From: UBA4644 sp964646225
Lineage (GTDB): Bacteria; Bacillota; Clostridia; Oscillospirales; Butyricicoccaceae
Direction: 5' to 3'
NCBI GenBank assembly: GCA_964646225.1
Contig: CAZYAD010000009.1
Location: 1-46,577 of the forward strand
Length of the DNA stretch: 46,577 nucleotides
Under the pieces are notes generated by a model, which was given only the letters and a program-made list of their open reading frames with translations, did not search any database and had not been told where the DNA came from. The position numbers were made by a program, and so were the translations under genes. Below are positions 39,461 through 46,577 of this stretch, piece after piece (the first letter of the stretch is position 1; the number at the start of each line of letters is the position of its first letter).

Positions 39461-39733
39461 AGCGCCTTGACAGGCGTTACTATGTCTGCGCGCAAGCGCA
39501 GTCCGCGATGAAGCCGGAGATTGCTGCGAAAGCAGGTAACTTCGGTGGAGTAAGTCCGACAATCGGGCGGCAAAGAAAGTAGCGTTCCTATCGTCCTGCC
39601 TCATGGCTCCGCTGAACGGAGCGGATCTCTGCGGTAAGACCATAGGAATGCCGAAACCAAAAGCGTCCCCTCTAAGCCGAGGAACTGCCGGCCGCAGGCC
39701 GGGAAGCCCGGTGGGAACCAACTTTTGTTTTTT
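39461..39733 (+). ncRNA. Candidate structured leader RNA of the S10 operon
   Basis: At least eight stems: 39461-39478 (6 bp), 39486-39501 (6 bp, GCAA tetraloop), 39514-39545 (6 bp with an inner CTGC-GAAA-GCAG), 39554-39568 (6 bp), a 10-bp long-range helix 39582-39591/39642-39651 enclosing 39606-39622 (6 bp), 39669-39682, 39688-39702 (6 bp), and a closing pair CAAAAG/CUUUUG (39658-39663/39722-39727) followed by U6. It does not match RNase P, tmRNA, 6S, SRP or any riboswitch I know. It may be an attenuating leader or an independent RNA. Confidence 0.6.
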
Positions 39734-39759
39734 GATGCCGGACAAAGTGTGAAAACTGC

Positions 39760-39782
39760 CGGTTTTCTTTATACGAAAACCG
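39760..39782 (+). promoter_or_regulatory. Second leader hairpin
   Basis: CGGTTTTC-TTTATAC-GAAAACCG, 8 bp, between the structured RNA and the rpsJ hairpin. Confidence 0.5.
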
Positions 39783-39815
39783 CGATACACACGGAGGCGT
39801 GGCAAACTTTCGAGC

Positions 39816-39865
39816 CGTACAATGTCACCTCCCCTCGCGCAAACACAACATTGTATGAAAAGGAG
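39816..39865 (+). promoter_or_regulatory. rpsJ anti-Shine-Dalgarno hairpin
   Basis: CGTACAAUGU (39816-39825) pairs with ACAUUGUAUG (39848-39857), 10 bp with one G-U. The 22-base loop carries CACCUCCCC, whose CUCC (39829-39832) could pair with the GGAG (39862-39865) of the rpsJ ribosome-binding site just outside the stem. Confidence 0.5.
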
Positions 39866-39875
39866 TACCATCACC

Positions 39876-40187
39876 ATGGCAGACATGCAGAAAATGCGCA
39901 TCCGGCTGAAGGCCTATGACCACACCGTCATCGACCAGGCAGCAGAGAAGATCGTCGAGACCGCCAAGCGCACCGGCGCCCAGGTCTCCGGCCCCATCCC
40001 CCTGCCCACCGACAAAAAGGTGGTCACCATCCTGCGCGCCGTCCATAAGTACAAGGACAGCCGCGAGCAGTTCGAGCGCCGCACCCACAAGCGCCTGATC
40101 GACATCAAGAATCCCGCCCAGAAGACCGTGGAGGCCCTGATGAACCTGGACCTGCCCGCCGGCGTGGAGATCGAGATCAAGCTGTAA
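39876..40187 (+). CDS. rpsJ: 30S ribosomal protein S10
   Basis: 103 aa from ATG 39876 (MADMQKMRIRLKAYDH), with AAGGAG ten bases upstream; an in-frame ATG at 39822 would begin inside the hairpin loop. It contains the S10 core (HTVIDQAAEKIVETAKRTGAQVSGPIPLPT and THKRLIDIKNP). It is part of the 30S head and the NusB-S10 antitermination contact. It is the first gene of the operon. Confidence 0.98.
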   Translation: MADMQKMRIRLKAYDHTVIDQAAEKIVETAKRTGAQVSGPIPLPTDKKVVTILRAVHKYKDSREQFERRTHKRLIDIKNPAQKTVEALMNLDLPAGVEIEIKL

Positions 40188-40321
40188 GCCCTCTGGCTTG
40201 CCCCAAATCATTTTTATCAGCACCCTGGTCCCTTGAGGACAGGTTATGTTGAGAAGCGAAGGCGGGGTACCGTTACTGCCCCGTACTACTGACCAACCAC
40301 TAACTGCAAGGAGGAAATATC
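40188..40321 (+). promoter_or_regulatory. Hairpin-bearing rpsJ-rplC gap
   Basis: 134 bases, long for this operon. It holds CCTG(g)TCC-CTTGA-GGACAGG (40224-40243) and CGGGG/CCCCG (40263-40283) before the rplC AAGGAGG. Possible internal control element. Confidence 0.4.
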
Positions 40322-41041
40322 GTGCAGAAAGCAATCATCGGAAAGAAAGTCGGCATGACACAGATCTTTGACGAAAAGGGCAATGTCATCCCTGTTACCG
40401 TCATCGAGGCCGGCCCCTGCACCGTGGTGCAGAAGAAAACTGTGGAAAACGACGGTTATGCTTCCGTTCAGCTGGGCTTTGAGGACCTGGCCGACAAGAA
40501 GGTGAACAAGCCCATGAAGGGCCACTTCGCCAAGAACGGCATCACCGCCAAGAAGTATCTCAAAGAGTTCCGCCTGGAAAAGGCCGCCGAGATGAATGTC
40601 GGCGATGTGGTCAAGGCTGATGTCTTTGCCGCCGGCGACAAGGTCGATGTCATCGGCACCAGCAAGGGTAAGGGCTACGCCGGCGTTGTCAAGCGCTGGA
40701 ACGCCCATGTGCAGTGCCACACCCACGGCGTGGGCCCCGTACACCGCTCCATCGGCTCCATGGGCGCCAACACCGATCCTTCCCGCGTTATGCCCGGCAA
40801 GAAGATGGCCGGTCACCTGGGCGCTGAGCAGGTCACTGTTCAGAATCTGGAGATCGTCAAGGTCGATGCCGAGGCCAACATGATCGCCATCCGCGGCGCC
40901 GTCCCCGGCCCCAAGGGTTCCCTGGTCTTCCTGAAGAACACCGTCAAGAACATCAAGGTCGCCAAGGGCGATGCCGGCATCAGCAAGAATCCCCAGAAGG
41001 CTTCCGGTCGTAACCCGCAGAAGGCCTCTGCCAGAAGCTAA
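40322..41041 (+). CDS. rplC: 50S ribosomal protein L3
   Basis: 239 aa from a GTG at 40322 with AAGGAGG upstream. It has the family start MQKAIIGKKVGMTQIFDEKGN and GVVKRWNAHVQCHTHGVGPVHR, the region near the peptidyl-transferase centre. The C-terminus carries an Arg/Lys extension with a repeated NPQKAS unit (residues near 221-237). It nucleates 50S assembly. Confidence 0.97.
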   Translation: MQKAIIGKKVGMTQIFDEKGNVIPVTVIEAGPCTVVQKKTVENDGYASVQLGFEDLADKKVNKPMKGHFAKNGITAKKYLKEFRLEKAAEMNVGDVVKADVFAAGDKVDVIGTSKGKGYAGVVKRWNAHVQCHTHGVGPVHRSIGSMGANTDPSRVMPGKKMAGHLGAEQVTVQNLEIVKVDAEANMIAIRGAVPGPKGSLVFLKNTVKNIKVAKGDAGISKNPQKASGRNPQKASARS

Positions 41042-41059
41042 CAGGGAGGAGGAAACACA

Positions 41060-41686
41060 ATGTCTAAGATCAATGTTTTGGATATGGCCGGCAAGGTCGT
41101 CGGCGAGCTGGAGCTTTGCGACAGCGTTTTCGGCATCGAGCCCAATGTGGCCGTTATGCATGCTGATGTCAAGAATTACCTGGCCAATCAGCGCCACGGC
41201 ACTCAGAGCACTCTGACCCGTGCCGAGGTTTCCGGCGGCGGCAAGAAGCCCCGTCGTCAGAAGGGCTCCGGCTTTGCCCGTCAGGGCTCTACCCGCGCTC
41301 CCCACTGGGTGCACGGCGGCGTCGCTCTGGGCCCCAAGCCCCGCGATTACCGCACCAGCCTCAACAAGAAGGTCAAGAAGCTGGCGATCTGCAGCGCGCT
41401 GAGCGCCAAGGTCGCCGCCGGCCAGATGGTCGTGGTGGACAACATCCAGCTGGATGAGATCAAGACCCGCAGCATGATCGGCTTTTTGAAGGCCGTGGGC
41501 GCCGAGGGCAAGGCCCTGGTTGTCACCCCCGAGGTCAACAAGAATGTCGTCCTGTCCGCCCGGAACATCCCCGGCGTCAAGACCACCTTCTCCGGCGTCA
41601 TCTGCGTTTACGACATCCTGAAGGCTGACAAGCTCGTCATGGGCAAGGCTGCCGTCGAGAAGATCCAGGAGGTATACGCCAAATGA
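41060..41686 (+). CDS. rplD: 50S ribosomal protein L4
   Basis: 208 aa. It has the conserved loop region GGGKKPRRQKGSGFARQGSTRAPHW that reaches into the exit tunnel. In E. coli L4 also represses the S10 operon by binding its leader; whether that holds here is unknown. It overlaps rplW by four bases (ATGA). Confidence 0.97.
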   Translation: MSKINVLDMAGKVVGELELCDSVFGIEPNVAVMHADVKNYLANQRHGTQSTLTRAEVSGGGKKPRRQKGSGFARQGSTRAPHWVHGGVALGPKPRDYRTSLNKKVKKLAICSALSAKVAAGQMVVVDNIQLDEIKTRSMIGFLKAVGAEGKALVVTPEVNKNVVLSARNIPGVKTTFSGVICVYDILKADKLVMGKAAVEKIQEVYAK

Positions 41687-41979
41687 AAACCGTTTACGAT
41701 ATCATCATTCGCCCGGTGATCACCGAAAAGTCCATGGAGGCCGTCGCTGACAAGAAGTATGTCTTCGAGGTCGCCCGGGATGCCAACAAGGTCGAGATCC
41801 GCAAGGCTGTGGAGCAGATCTTCGGCGTTAAGGTCCAGAGCGTCAACACCATCAATGTCCCCGGCAAGGCCACCCGCGGCCGCACCGGCCGTTATGGCTA
41901 CACCTCTGACTGGAAGAAAGCGATCATCCGTCTGACCGAGGATTCCAAGACCATCGAGCTGTTCGAGGGCATGGTCTAA
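41683..41979 (+). CDS. rplW: 50S ribosomal protein L23
   Basis: 98 aa, starting in the ATGA overlap with rplD. It has the start IIRPVITEKSMEAVADKKYVFEV and the loop KATRGRTGRYGYTSDWKKAI. It sits at the tunnel exit and is a docking site for trigger factor and SRP. Confidence 0.97.
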   Translation: MKTVYDIIIRPVITEKSMEAVADKKYVFEVARDANKVEIRKAVEQIFGVKVQSVNTINVPGKATRGRTGRYGYTSDWKKAIIRLTEDSKTIELFEGMV

Positions 41980-42116
41980 TCCGGCAAAAACCGGATATCA
42001 GACGAGAGCGCACACACGCGCTTCCCGATCGCGCGGCGCCAACGCGCTGCCGCAGGTATGCCGCCCCACCCTTTTGGGCGGCGCAAAACGAAAAGTAATT
42101 AAGGAGTGAACACATC
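41980..42116 (+). promoter_or_regulatory. Hairpin-rich rplW-rplB gap
   Basis: Four stems in 110 bases: TCCGG/CCGGA (41980-41995), AGCGC/GCGCT (42007-42022), GCGCG/CGCGC (42031-42047) and GCCGCCC/GGGCGGC (42060-42082). No T-run follows. It precedes the rplB AAGGAG, so it may regulate translation of L2 or RNA processing. Confidence 0.4.
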
Positions 42117-42950
42117 ATGGCGATCAAGAGCTTTAAGCCCACGACTCCCTCCCGCCGTCAGATGACGGTGGTCGATTATCGTGGTCTGAGCAAGGTCAAG
42201 CCTGAAAAGAGCCTGCTGACTTCTCTCAAGAAGACCGCCGGCCGCAACAGCTATGGCCGCATCACCGTCCGTCATCACGGCGGCGGCAATAAAGTCAAAT
42301 ATCGTATCATCGATTTCAAGCGTGACAAGGTGGGCATGCCCGCCGAGGTCAAGACCATCGAGTACGATCCCAACCGCACCGCTTTCATCGCTCTGGTCCA
42401 GTACGAGGACGGCGAGAAGCGTTACATCCTGGCTCCCCACGGCCTGAAGGTCGGCGACCAGGTCTTCTCCGGCGAGGGCGCCGACATCAAGCCCGGCAAC
42501 TGCCTGCCCATCGCCAACATCCCTCTGGGTACCATGATCCACAATATCGAGCTGATCCCCGGCCGCGGCGGCCAGCTGGTCCGGTCCGCCGGCGGCGCTG
42601 CCCAGCTGATGGCCAAGGAAGGCGCTGCCGCTCAGGTGCGTCTGCCCTCCGGTGAGGTTCGTTTCATCAAGATGAACTGCCACGCCACCATCGGCCAGGT
42701 CAGCAACATCGATCAGGAGAACCAGAATCGCGGTAAGGCCGGTAAGACCCGTCACCTGGGCATCCGTCCCACCGTGCGCGGCTCTGTCATGAACCCCTGC
42801 GACCACCCCCACGGTGGTGGTGAGGGTAAGGCCCCCATCGGCCGCAGCGGCCCTGTTACCCCCTGGGGCAAGCCTGCTCTGGGTTACAAGACCCGCAAGA
42901 AGAACCATCGCACCGACAAGCAGATTGTCAAGCGCCGCAACAGCAAGTAA
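42117..42950 (+). CDS. rplB: 50S ribosomal protein L2
   Basis: 277 aa, normal length. GRNSYGRITVRHHGGGNKVKYR is the RNA-binding start, and MNPCDHPHGGGEGK holds the conserved His region near the peptidyl-transferase centre. AAGGAG precedes the ATG at 42117. Confidence 0.98.
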   Translation: MAIKSFKPTTPSRRQMTVVDYRGLSKVKPEKSLLTSLKKTAGRNSYGRITVRHHGGGNKVKYRIIDFKRDKVGMPAEVKTIEYDPNRTAFIALVQYEDGEKRYILAPHGLKVGDQVFSGEGADIKPGNCLPIANIPLGTMIHNIELIPGRGGQLVRSAGGAAQLMAKEGAAAQVRLPSGEVRFIKMNCHATIGQVSNIDQENQNRGKAGKTRHLGIRPTVRGSVMNPCDHPHGGGEGKAPIGRSGPVTPWGKPALGYKTRKKNHRTDKQIVKRRNSK

Positions 42951-42969
42951 TTGAAAGGAGCAACAGAAT

Positions 42970-43242
42970 ATGGGCAGAAGTATTAAAAAGGGCCCCTTTG
43001 TGGCTCCCGAGCTGCTGAAGAGGGTCAACCAGCTGAACGAGGCTGGTGAGAAGAAGGTCCTGAAGACCTGGTCCCGCGCCTCCACCATTTTCCCGGAGTT
43101 CGTGGGTCATACCATTGCCGTGCATGACGGCAGAAAGCATATCCCCGTGTACATCACCGAGGATATGGTCGGACACAAGCTGGGCGAGTTTGCTCCCACG
43201 CGTACCTTCCGCGGTCACGCTGGCAGCAAGACCGGCAAGTAA
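42970..43242 (+). CDS. rpsS: 30S ribosomal protein S19
   Basis: 90 aa. It begins MGRSIKKGPFV and contains FVGHTIAVHDGRKHIPVYITEDMVGHKLGEF, the conserved decoding-head protein. AAAGGAG precedes it. Confidence 0.98.
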   Translation: MGRSIKKGPFVAPELLKRVNQLNEAGEKKVLKTWSRASTIFPEFVGHTIAVHDGRKHIPVYITEDMVGHKLGEFAPTRTFRGHAGSKTGK

Positions 43243-43256
43243 TGGGAGGTACGAAA

Positions 43257-43592
43257 ATGGAAGCTAAAGCATCTGTCAAGTTTGTTCGTATGTCCCCCCG
43301 CAAGGTGCAGATCGTCTGCGATCTGATCCGCGGCAAGGATGTGGCCACCGCCGCCGCCATCCTGATGAACACCCGTAAGGCCGCCTCTGAGCCGCTGATG
43401 AAGCTGCTGAAGAGCTGCGCTGCCAACGCGGAAAACAATTTCGAAATGGATCCCGAGAAGCTGTATGTCGCCAAGATCTATTGCAGCCAGGGCCCCATCC
43501 TGAAGCGGATGATGCCCCGTGCCCGCGGCGGCGCTGCCGGCATCCAGAAGAGAACCTGCCACATCAACATGGTTCTCGCCGAGAAAGAATAA
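43257..43592 (+). CDS. rplV: 50S ribosomal protein L22
   Basis: 111 aa from ATG 43257 (MEAKASVKFVRMSPRKVQIVCDLIRG) with GGGAGG upstream; an earlier in-frame ATG at 43242 overlaps the rpsS stop. The beta-hairpin MPRARGGAAGIQKRTCHI lines the exit tunnel, where macrolide resistance mutations arise. Confidence 0.97.
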   Translation: MEAKASVKFVRMSPRKVQIVCDLIRGKDVATAAAILMNTRKAASEPLMKLLKSCAANAENNFEMDPEKLYVAKIYCSQGPILKRMMPRARGGAAGIQKRTCHINMVLAEKE

Positions 43593-43607
43593 GTCAGGAG
43601 GGAAACT

Positions 43608-44474
43608 ATGGGCCAGAAAGTCAATCCCCACGGTCTGCGCGTGGGCGTTATCAATGGTTGGGACTCCCGTTGGTTTGCCAAAGACGAACTCGTCGGCGAC
43701 CTGCTGGTGGAGGACCACAAGATCCGCGAATATCTGAAGACCAACCTGTATCAGGCTGGTATCCCCAAGATCGAGATCGAGCGCGACAGCGCCAAGGTCC
43801 GCATCTTCATCCACTGCGCCAAGCCCGGCATGATCGTTGGTAAGGGCGGCGCCGAGATCGAGAAGCTGCAGGAGACTGTCTCCAAGATGATCGGCAAGCC
43901 CGTTGCCATGTCCATCGTGGAAGTCCGCTCTCCCGATCTGAACGCTCAGCTGGTTGCCGAGAACATCGCCGCTCAGCTGGAAAAGCGCATCTCCCACCGC
44001 CGCGCCATGAAGATGGCCATGCAGCGCGCCATGAAGCTGGGCGCCAAGGGCATCAAGGTCAACTGCTCCGGCCGTCTGGGCGGCCGCGAGATCGCCGGCG
44101 TTGAGCATTATCACGAGGGCACCATCCCCCTGCAGACCCTGCGCGCCGATATCGACTATGGCTTTGCCGAGGCAAAGACCACTGCCGGCCGCATCGGTAT
44201 CAAGGTATGGCTGTACAAGGGCGAAGTCCTCACCGGCGGCCCCCGCTCCACTCCCGTGGAAGCCCCCCGCCGCGATCGTCGTGACCGCCGTGACGGCGAC
44301 CGTAGAAATGACCGCCGTGAGCGCCGCGATGGTGATCGTGGTCCTCGCCGTGATGGCGGCCGCTTCGGCGAGCGTAAGCAGTTTTCCGCCGGCCCCCGCG
44401 GTCCCCAGGGTCGCCCCTATCAGCGCCCCGCCGCTCCCGCTGAGGCTCCCAAGACGGAAGGAGGAGCAAACTAA
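43608..44474 (+). CDS. rpsC: 30S ribosomal protein S3 with Arg/Asp-rich C-terminal tail
   Basis: 288 aa, about 55 longer than E. coli S3. The KH domain and core (to about residue 215) are normal, including GGAEIEKL and NCSGRLGGREIA. The extra C-terminus (from about 218) has repeated RRDRRD, RRNDRRERRD and RDGGRFGER units and then a Pro/Ala tail, which looks disordered and RNA-binding. It shares the base of its stop codon with the rplP ATG. Confidence 0.96.
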   Translation: MGQKVNPHGLRVGVINGWDSRWFAKDELVGDLLVEDHKIREYLKTNLYQAGIPKIEIERDSAKVRIFIHCAKPGMIVGKGGAEIEKLQETVSKMIGKPVAMSIVEVRSPDLNAQLVAENIAAQLEKRISHRRAMKMAMQRAMKLGAKGIKVNCSGRLGGREIAGVEHYHEGTIPLQTLRADIDYGFAEAKTTAGRIGIKVWLYKGEVLTGGPRSTPVEAPRRDRRDRRDGDRRNDRRERRDGDRGPRRDGGRFGERKQFSAGPRGPQGRPYQRPAAPAEAPKTEGGAN

Positions 44475-44911
44475 TGTTAATGCCTAAGAGAGTTAAGTTC
44501 CGCAGAGTGCATCGTGGCCGTATGAAGGGCAAGGCCTCTCGCGGCAACTTCGTTTCCAACGGTGAGTACGGCCTGATGGCCACCGAGCCCGCCTGGATCA
44601 CCAGCAACCAGATCGAGGCGGCCCGTGTCGCCATGACCCGTTATACCAAGCGTGGCGGTCAGGTGTGGATCAAGATCTTCCCCGACAAGCCCGTTACCGA
44701 GAAGCCTGCTGAGACCCGTATGGGTTCCGGTAAGGGCTCTCCTGAGTACTGGGTGGCCGTGGTCAAGCCCGGCCGCGTCATGTTCGAGATCGCCGGCGTC
44801 CCCGAGGAGACTGCCCGCGAGGCTCTCCGTCTCGCCAGCTACAAGCTGCCCGTCAAGTGCAAGTTTGTCAAGCGCGAGGACACTGTTACTGAGAATGGTG
44901 GTGAAGCGTAA
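44474..44911 (+). CDS. rplP: 50S ribosomal protein L16
   Basis: 145 aa. The start MLMPKRVKFRRVHRGRMKGKA is the family N-terminus (ATG 44480 is also possible), and GSGKGSPEYWVAVVKPGRVMFE is conserved. It is needed for the A-site and P-site of the 50S. It overlaps rpsC and rpmC by one base each. Confidence 0.97.
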   Translation: MLMPKRVKFRRVHRGRMKGKASRGNFVSNGEYGLMATEPAWITSNQIEAARVAMTRYTKRGGQVWIKIFPDKPVTEKPAETRMGSGKGSPEYWVAVVKPGRVMFEIAGVPEETAREALRLASYKLPVKCKFVKREDTVTENGGEA

Positions 44912-45108
44912 TGAAGATCAAAGAAATCCGTGAGATGTCTGCCGAGCAGCTGGCCGCAAAGCTGATGGAGCTGAAGAAGGACCTGTTCAACCTGCGTCTT
45001 CAGCACGCCACCAACCAGCTGGAAAACCCCGGTAAGATCGCCGATGTCAAAAAGGACATCGCCAAGATCAAGACTGTGCAGCGCGAGCGTGAGCTCGCCG
45101 CCAAGTAA
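44911..45108 (+). CDS. rpmC: 50S ribosomal protein L29
   Basis: 65 aa helical protein with MSAEQLAAKLMELKKDLFNLRLQHATNQLENP, at the tunnel exit next to L23. ATG 44911 overlaps the rplP stop. Confidence 0.97.
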   Translation: MKIKEIREMSAEQLAAKLMELKKDLFNLRLQHATNQLENPGKIADVKKDIAKIKTVQRERELAAK

Positions 45109-45128
45109 GCGGTAAGGAGGATAAACCA

Positions 45129-45386
45129 ATGAGTGAAAGAGCTTTCCGCAAGACGAAGGTCGGCATGGTCGTATCTGACAAGATGGACAAGACCATCGTT
45201 GTTGCGATCGAAGACAGAGTCCAGCATCCTCTGTATAAGAAGATTCTGAAGAGAACCTATAAACTGAAGGCACACGACGAAAACAACGAGTGCACCGTGG
45301 GCGATAAGGTCCGCGTGATGGAGACCCGTCCCCTGTCCAAGGACAAGAGATGGCGCCTCGTTGAGATCGTGGAAAAAGCAAAGTAA
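45129..45386 (+). CDS. rpsQ: 30S ribosomal protein S17
   Basis: 85 aa OB-fold protein with the family start RAFRKTKVGMVVSDKMDKTIVVAIEDRVQHPLYKK. AAGGAGG precedes it. It is a primary 16S-binding protein. Confidence 0.97.
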   Translation: MSERAFRKTKVGMVVSDKMDKTIVVAIEDRVQHPLYKKILKRTYKLKAHDENNECTVGDKVRVMETRPLSKDKRWRLVEIVEKAK

Positions 45387-45398
45387 GGAGGGACCGAC

Positions 45399-45767
45399 AT
45401 GGTACAGGCTGAATCTTATCTGCGCGTGGCTGACAACACCGGCGCAAAGGAACTGAAGTGCATCCGTGTCCTGGGCGGTTCCACCCGGAGATACGGCAAC
45501 ATCGGCGATGTCATCGTCTGCTCTGTCCGTAAGGCTGCCCCCGGCGGCCAGGTCAAGAAGGGCGATGTGGTCAAGGCCGTGATCGTGCGCACCCGCAAGG
45601 GTCTGCGCCGCAATGATGGCAGCTATGTTCGTTTCGACGAGAATGCCGCCGTCATCATCAAGGAAGACAAGACCCCCCAGGGCACCCGTATCTTTGGACC
45701 GGTTGCCCGTGAGCTGCGCGAGAAGGACTTCACCAAGATCCTCTCCCTGGCTCCCGAAGTACTGTAA
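45399..45767 (+). CDS. rplN: 50S ribosomal protein L14
   Basis: 122 aa, full length. It has MVQAESYLRVADNTGAKELKCIRVLGGS and the conserved end FGPVARELREKDFTKILSLAPEVL. AAGGAGG precedes it. Confidence 0.98.
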   Translation: MVQAESYLRVADNTGAKELKCIRVLGGSTRRYGNIGDVIVCSVRKAAPGGQVKKGDVVKAVIVRTRKGLRRNDGSYVRFDENAAVIIKEDKTPQGTRIFGPVARELREKDFTKILSLAPEVL

Positions 45768-45781
45768 GGAGGACGCTGACA

Positions 45782-46096
45782 ATGAATACATTGCACGTGA
45801 AGAGCGGCGACACCGTAGTGGTACTTTCCGGTAAGGATAAGGGCAAGCAGGGCAAGGTGATCTCTGCTTCTCCCAAGAAGGGCACCGTCCTGGTGGAGGG
45901 TGTTGCCGTTACCGCCCATCATCAGAAGCCCCGTAAGCAGGGTGAGACCGGCGGCATTGTGAACCGGGAGACCCCCATCCGCGCCTGCAAAGTTATGCGC
46001 GTTTGCCCCAAGTGCGGCAAGCCCACCAGACCCGCCCACAAGATCGCCGACGGTAAGAAAGTGACCGTCTGCAAGAAGTGCGGCGCTGAGATCTAA
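45782..46096 (+). CDS. rplX: 50S ribosomal protein L24
   Basis: 104 aa. It has the KOW motif VVVLSGKDKGKQGKV and ends with two CPKCG/CKKCG pairs (VCPKCGKPTR and TVCKKCGAEI), so it is a zinc-ribbon form. It initiates 50S assembly. Confidence 0.97.
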   Translation: MNTLHVKSGDTVVVLSGKDKGKQGKVISASPKKGTVLVEGVAVTAHHQKPRKQGETGGIVNRETPIRACKVMRVCPKCGKPTRPAHKIADGKKVTVCKKCGAEI

Positions 46097-46115
46097 GGAC
46101 GAGGAGGAGTAAAAC

Positions 46116-46577
46116 ATGGCAAAAGAAAAGAATGTCGGCGCTGTCAAGCCCGAAGGCTACACCCCCCGTCTGAAGACCAAGTATGTCCAGGAGGCTGCTC
46201 CCGCTCTGATGAAGAAGTTCGAGTACAAGAGCGTGATGCAGATCCCCAAGTTTGACAAGATCACCATCAATGTCGGCGCCGGCGAGGCTCGTGACAACGC
46301 CAAGGTCATGGACGCCGTCGTGGCCGATCTGATGAAGATCACTGGCCAGAAGCCCGTCATCACCAAGGCGAAGAAGTCCGTCGCAAACTTCAAGCTGCGT
46401 GAGGGCATGAACATCGGCGCCAAGGTCACCCTGCGCGGCGACCGTATGTGGGAGTTCATGGATCGTCTGTTCAGCATTGCGCTGCCCCGCGTCCGTGACT
46501 TCCGCGGCATCAACCCCAACGGCTTCGACGGCCGCGGCAACTATGCCATGGGCGTCAAGGAGCAGCTGATCTTCCCC
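46116..46577 (+). CDS. rplE: 50S ribosomal protein L5 (3' end cut by window edge)
   Basis: 154 codons are visible from ATG 46116 with GAGGAGGAG upstream; about 25-30 residues are missing. The protein has PRLKTKYVQEAAPALMKKFEYKSVMQIPKFDKITINVG and RDFRGINPNGFDGRGNY. It binds 5S rRNA and contacts S13. The N-terminus has an extra roughly 10 residues (MAKEKNVGAVKPE) relative to short L5. Confidence 0.97.
   Translation, partial: MAKEKNVGAVKPEGYTPRLKTKYVQEAAPALMKKFEYKSVMQIPKFDKITINVGAGEARDNAKVMDAVVADLMKITGQKPVITKAKKSVANFKLREGMNIGAKVTLRGDRMWEFMDRLFSIALPRVRDFRGINPNGFDGRGNYAMGVKEQLIFP

Larger units (their letters stand above)
39139..39875. other. lexA-rpsJ divergent intergenic region
   Basis: 737 bases with no protein gene. 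It holds the lexA promoter and operator, an AT-rich inverted repeat, a consensus S10 promoter, a structured RNA and an anti-SD hairpin, each listed separately. The lexA mRNA leader (about 39139-39253) contains no hairpin I would call. Confidence 0.8.

Noticed and set aside
39690..39720. Cobalamin riboswitch
   Set aside because: GGGAAGCCCGGUG resembles part of the cobalamin core, but the following GCCACUG and the B12 box are missing.
39461..39733. RNase P, tmRNA, SRP or 6S RNA in the S10 leader
   Set aside because: Their conserved sequences (for example ACAGAA/GAAAGUCC of RNase P, the SRP tetraloop core, the tmRNA tRNA-like ends) are absent.

Overview
The window looks like the replication-origin region of a GC-rich (roughly 60% G+C by eye) member of the Clostridia, most likely an Oscillospiraceae-type gut Firmicute. 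The evidence is the gene content (dnaA, oriC, dnaN, an S4 gene, recF, remB, gyrB, gyrA, mnmG, rsmG, noc, parA, parB, serS), strong AGGAGG ribosome-binding sites, sigma-A promoters, a LexA-type SOS repressor and a Firmicutes-type DnaA-box/DnaA-trio origin. Genus-level placement is inference.

Layout. 1-2596 (-): pyruvate phosphate dikinase, missing only its last few residues. 2597-4658: ppdK/dnaA intergenic region, dnaA, and oriC between dnaA and dnaN. 4659-14848 (+): replication, repair, supercoiling and tRNA/rRNA modification genes up to rsmG, closed by a bidirectional terminator. 14951-16782 (-): mnmE followed by two small membrane proteins. 16942-21400: mscL, an array of hairpins, a MATE transporter (-), an RNA-binding YlmH-like protein (-) and a second MATE transporter (+). 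21688-26024 (+): noc, two parS-like sites, parA, parB, serS and a NimA-like flavoprotein. 26103-26190: tRNA-Ser(UGA). 26333-36458: mixed accessory housekeeping genes: flotillin, a transglutaminase-like protein, a NUDIX hydrolase, an esterase, a GIY-YIG nuclease, the phospholipid genes PAP2-pssA-psd, a DUF975 membrane protein, prfB and a histidine phosphatase. 36506-39138 (-): lexA-recG. 39427-46577 (+): S10 ribosomal protein operon from rpsJ to rplE (truncated), with a long structured leader.

How the genes work together. DnaA binds the origin, the clamp and RecF serve the fork, gyrase manages supercoils, and ParA/ParB/Noc with local parS sites couple origin segregation to division-site control. 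MnmG, MnmE and RsmG modify tRNA and 16S rRNA. PAP2-PssA-Psd form a membrane-phospholipid unit leading to phosphatidylethanolamine. LexA probably represses itself and the co-transcribed recG.

The most unusual stretches are non-coding: a roughly 270-nt multi-hairpin RNA in the S10-operon leader, followed by a second hairpin carrying an anti-Shine-Dalgarno loop before rpsJ; hairpin-rich gaps inside the S10 operon; a six-hairpin array bounded by inverted copies of one terminator; a perfect 20-bp palindrome carrying DnaA boxes about 24 kb from oriC; and a DnaA-box triplet at 19.1 kb. I saw no CRISPR array, transposase, integrase or prophage gene.
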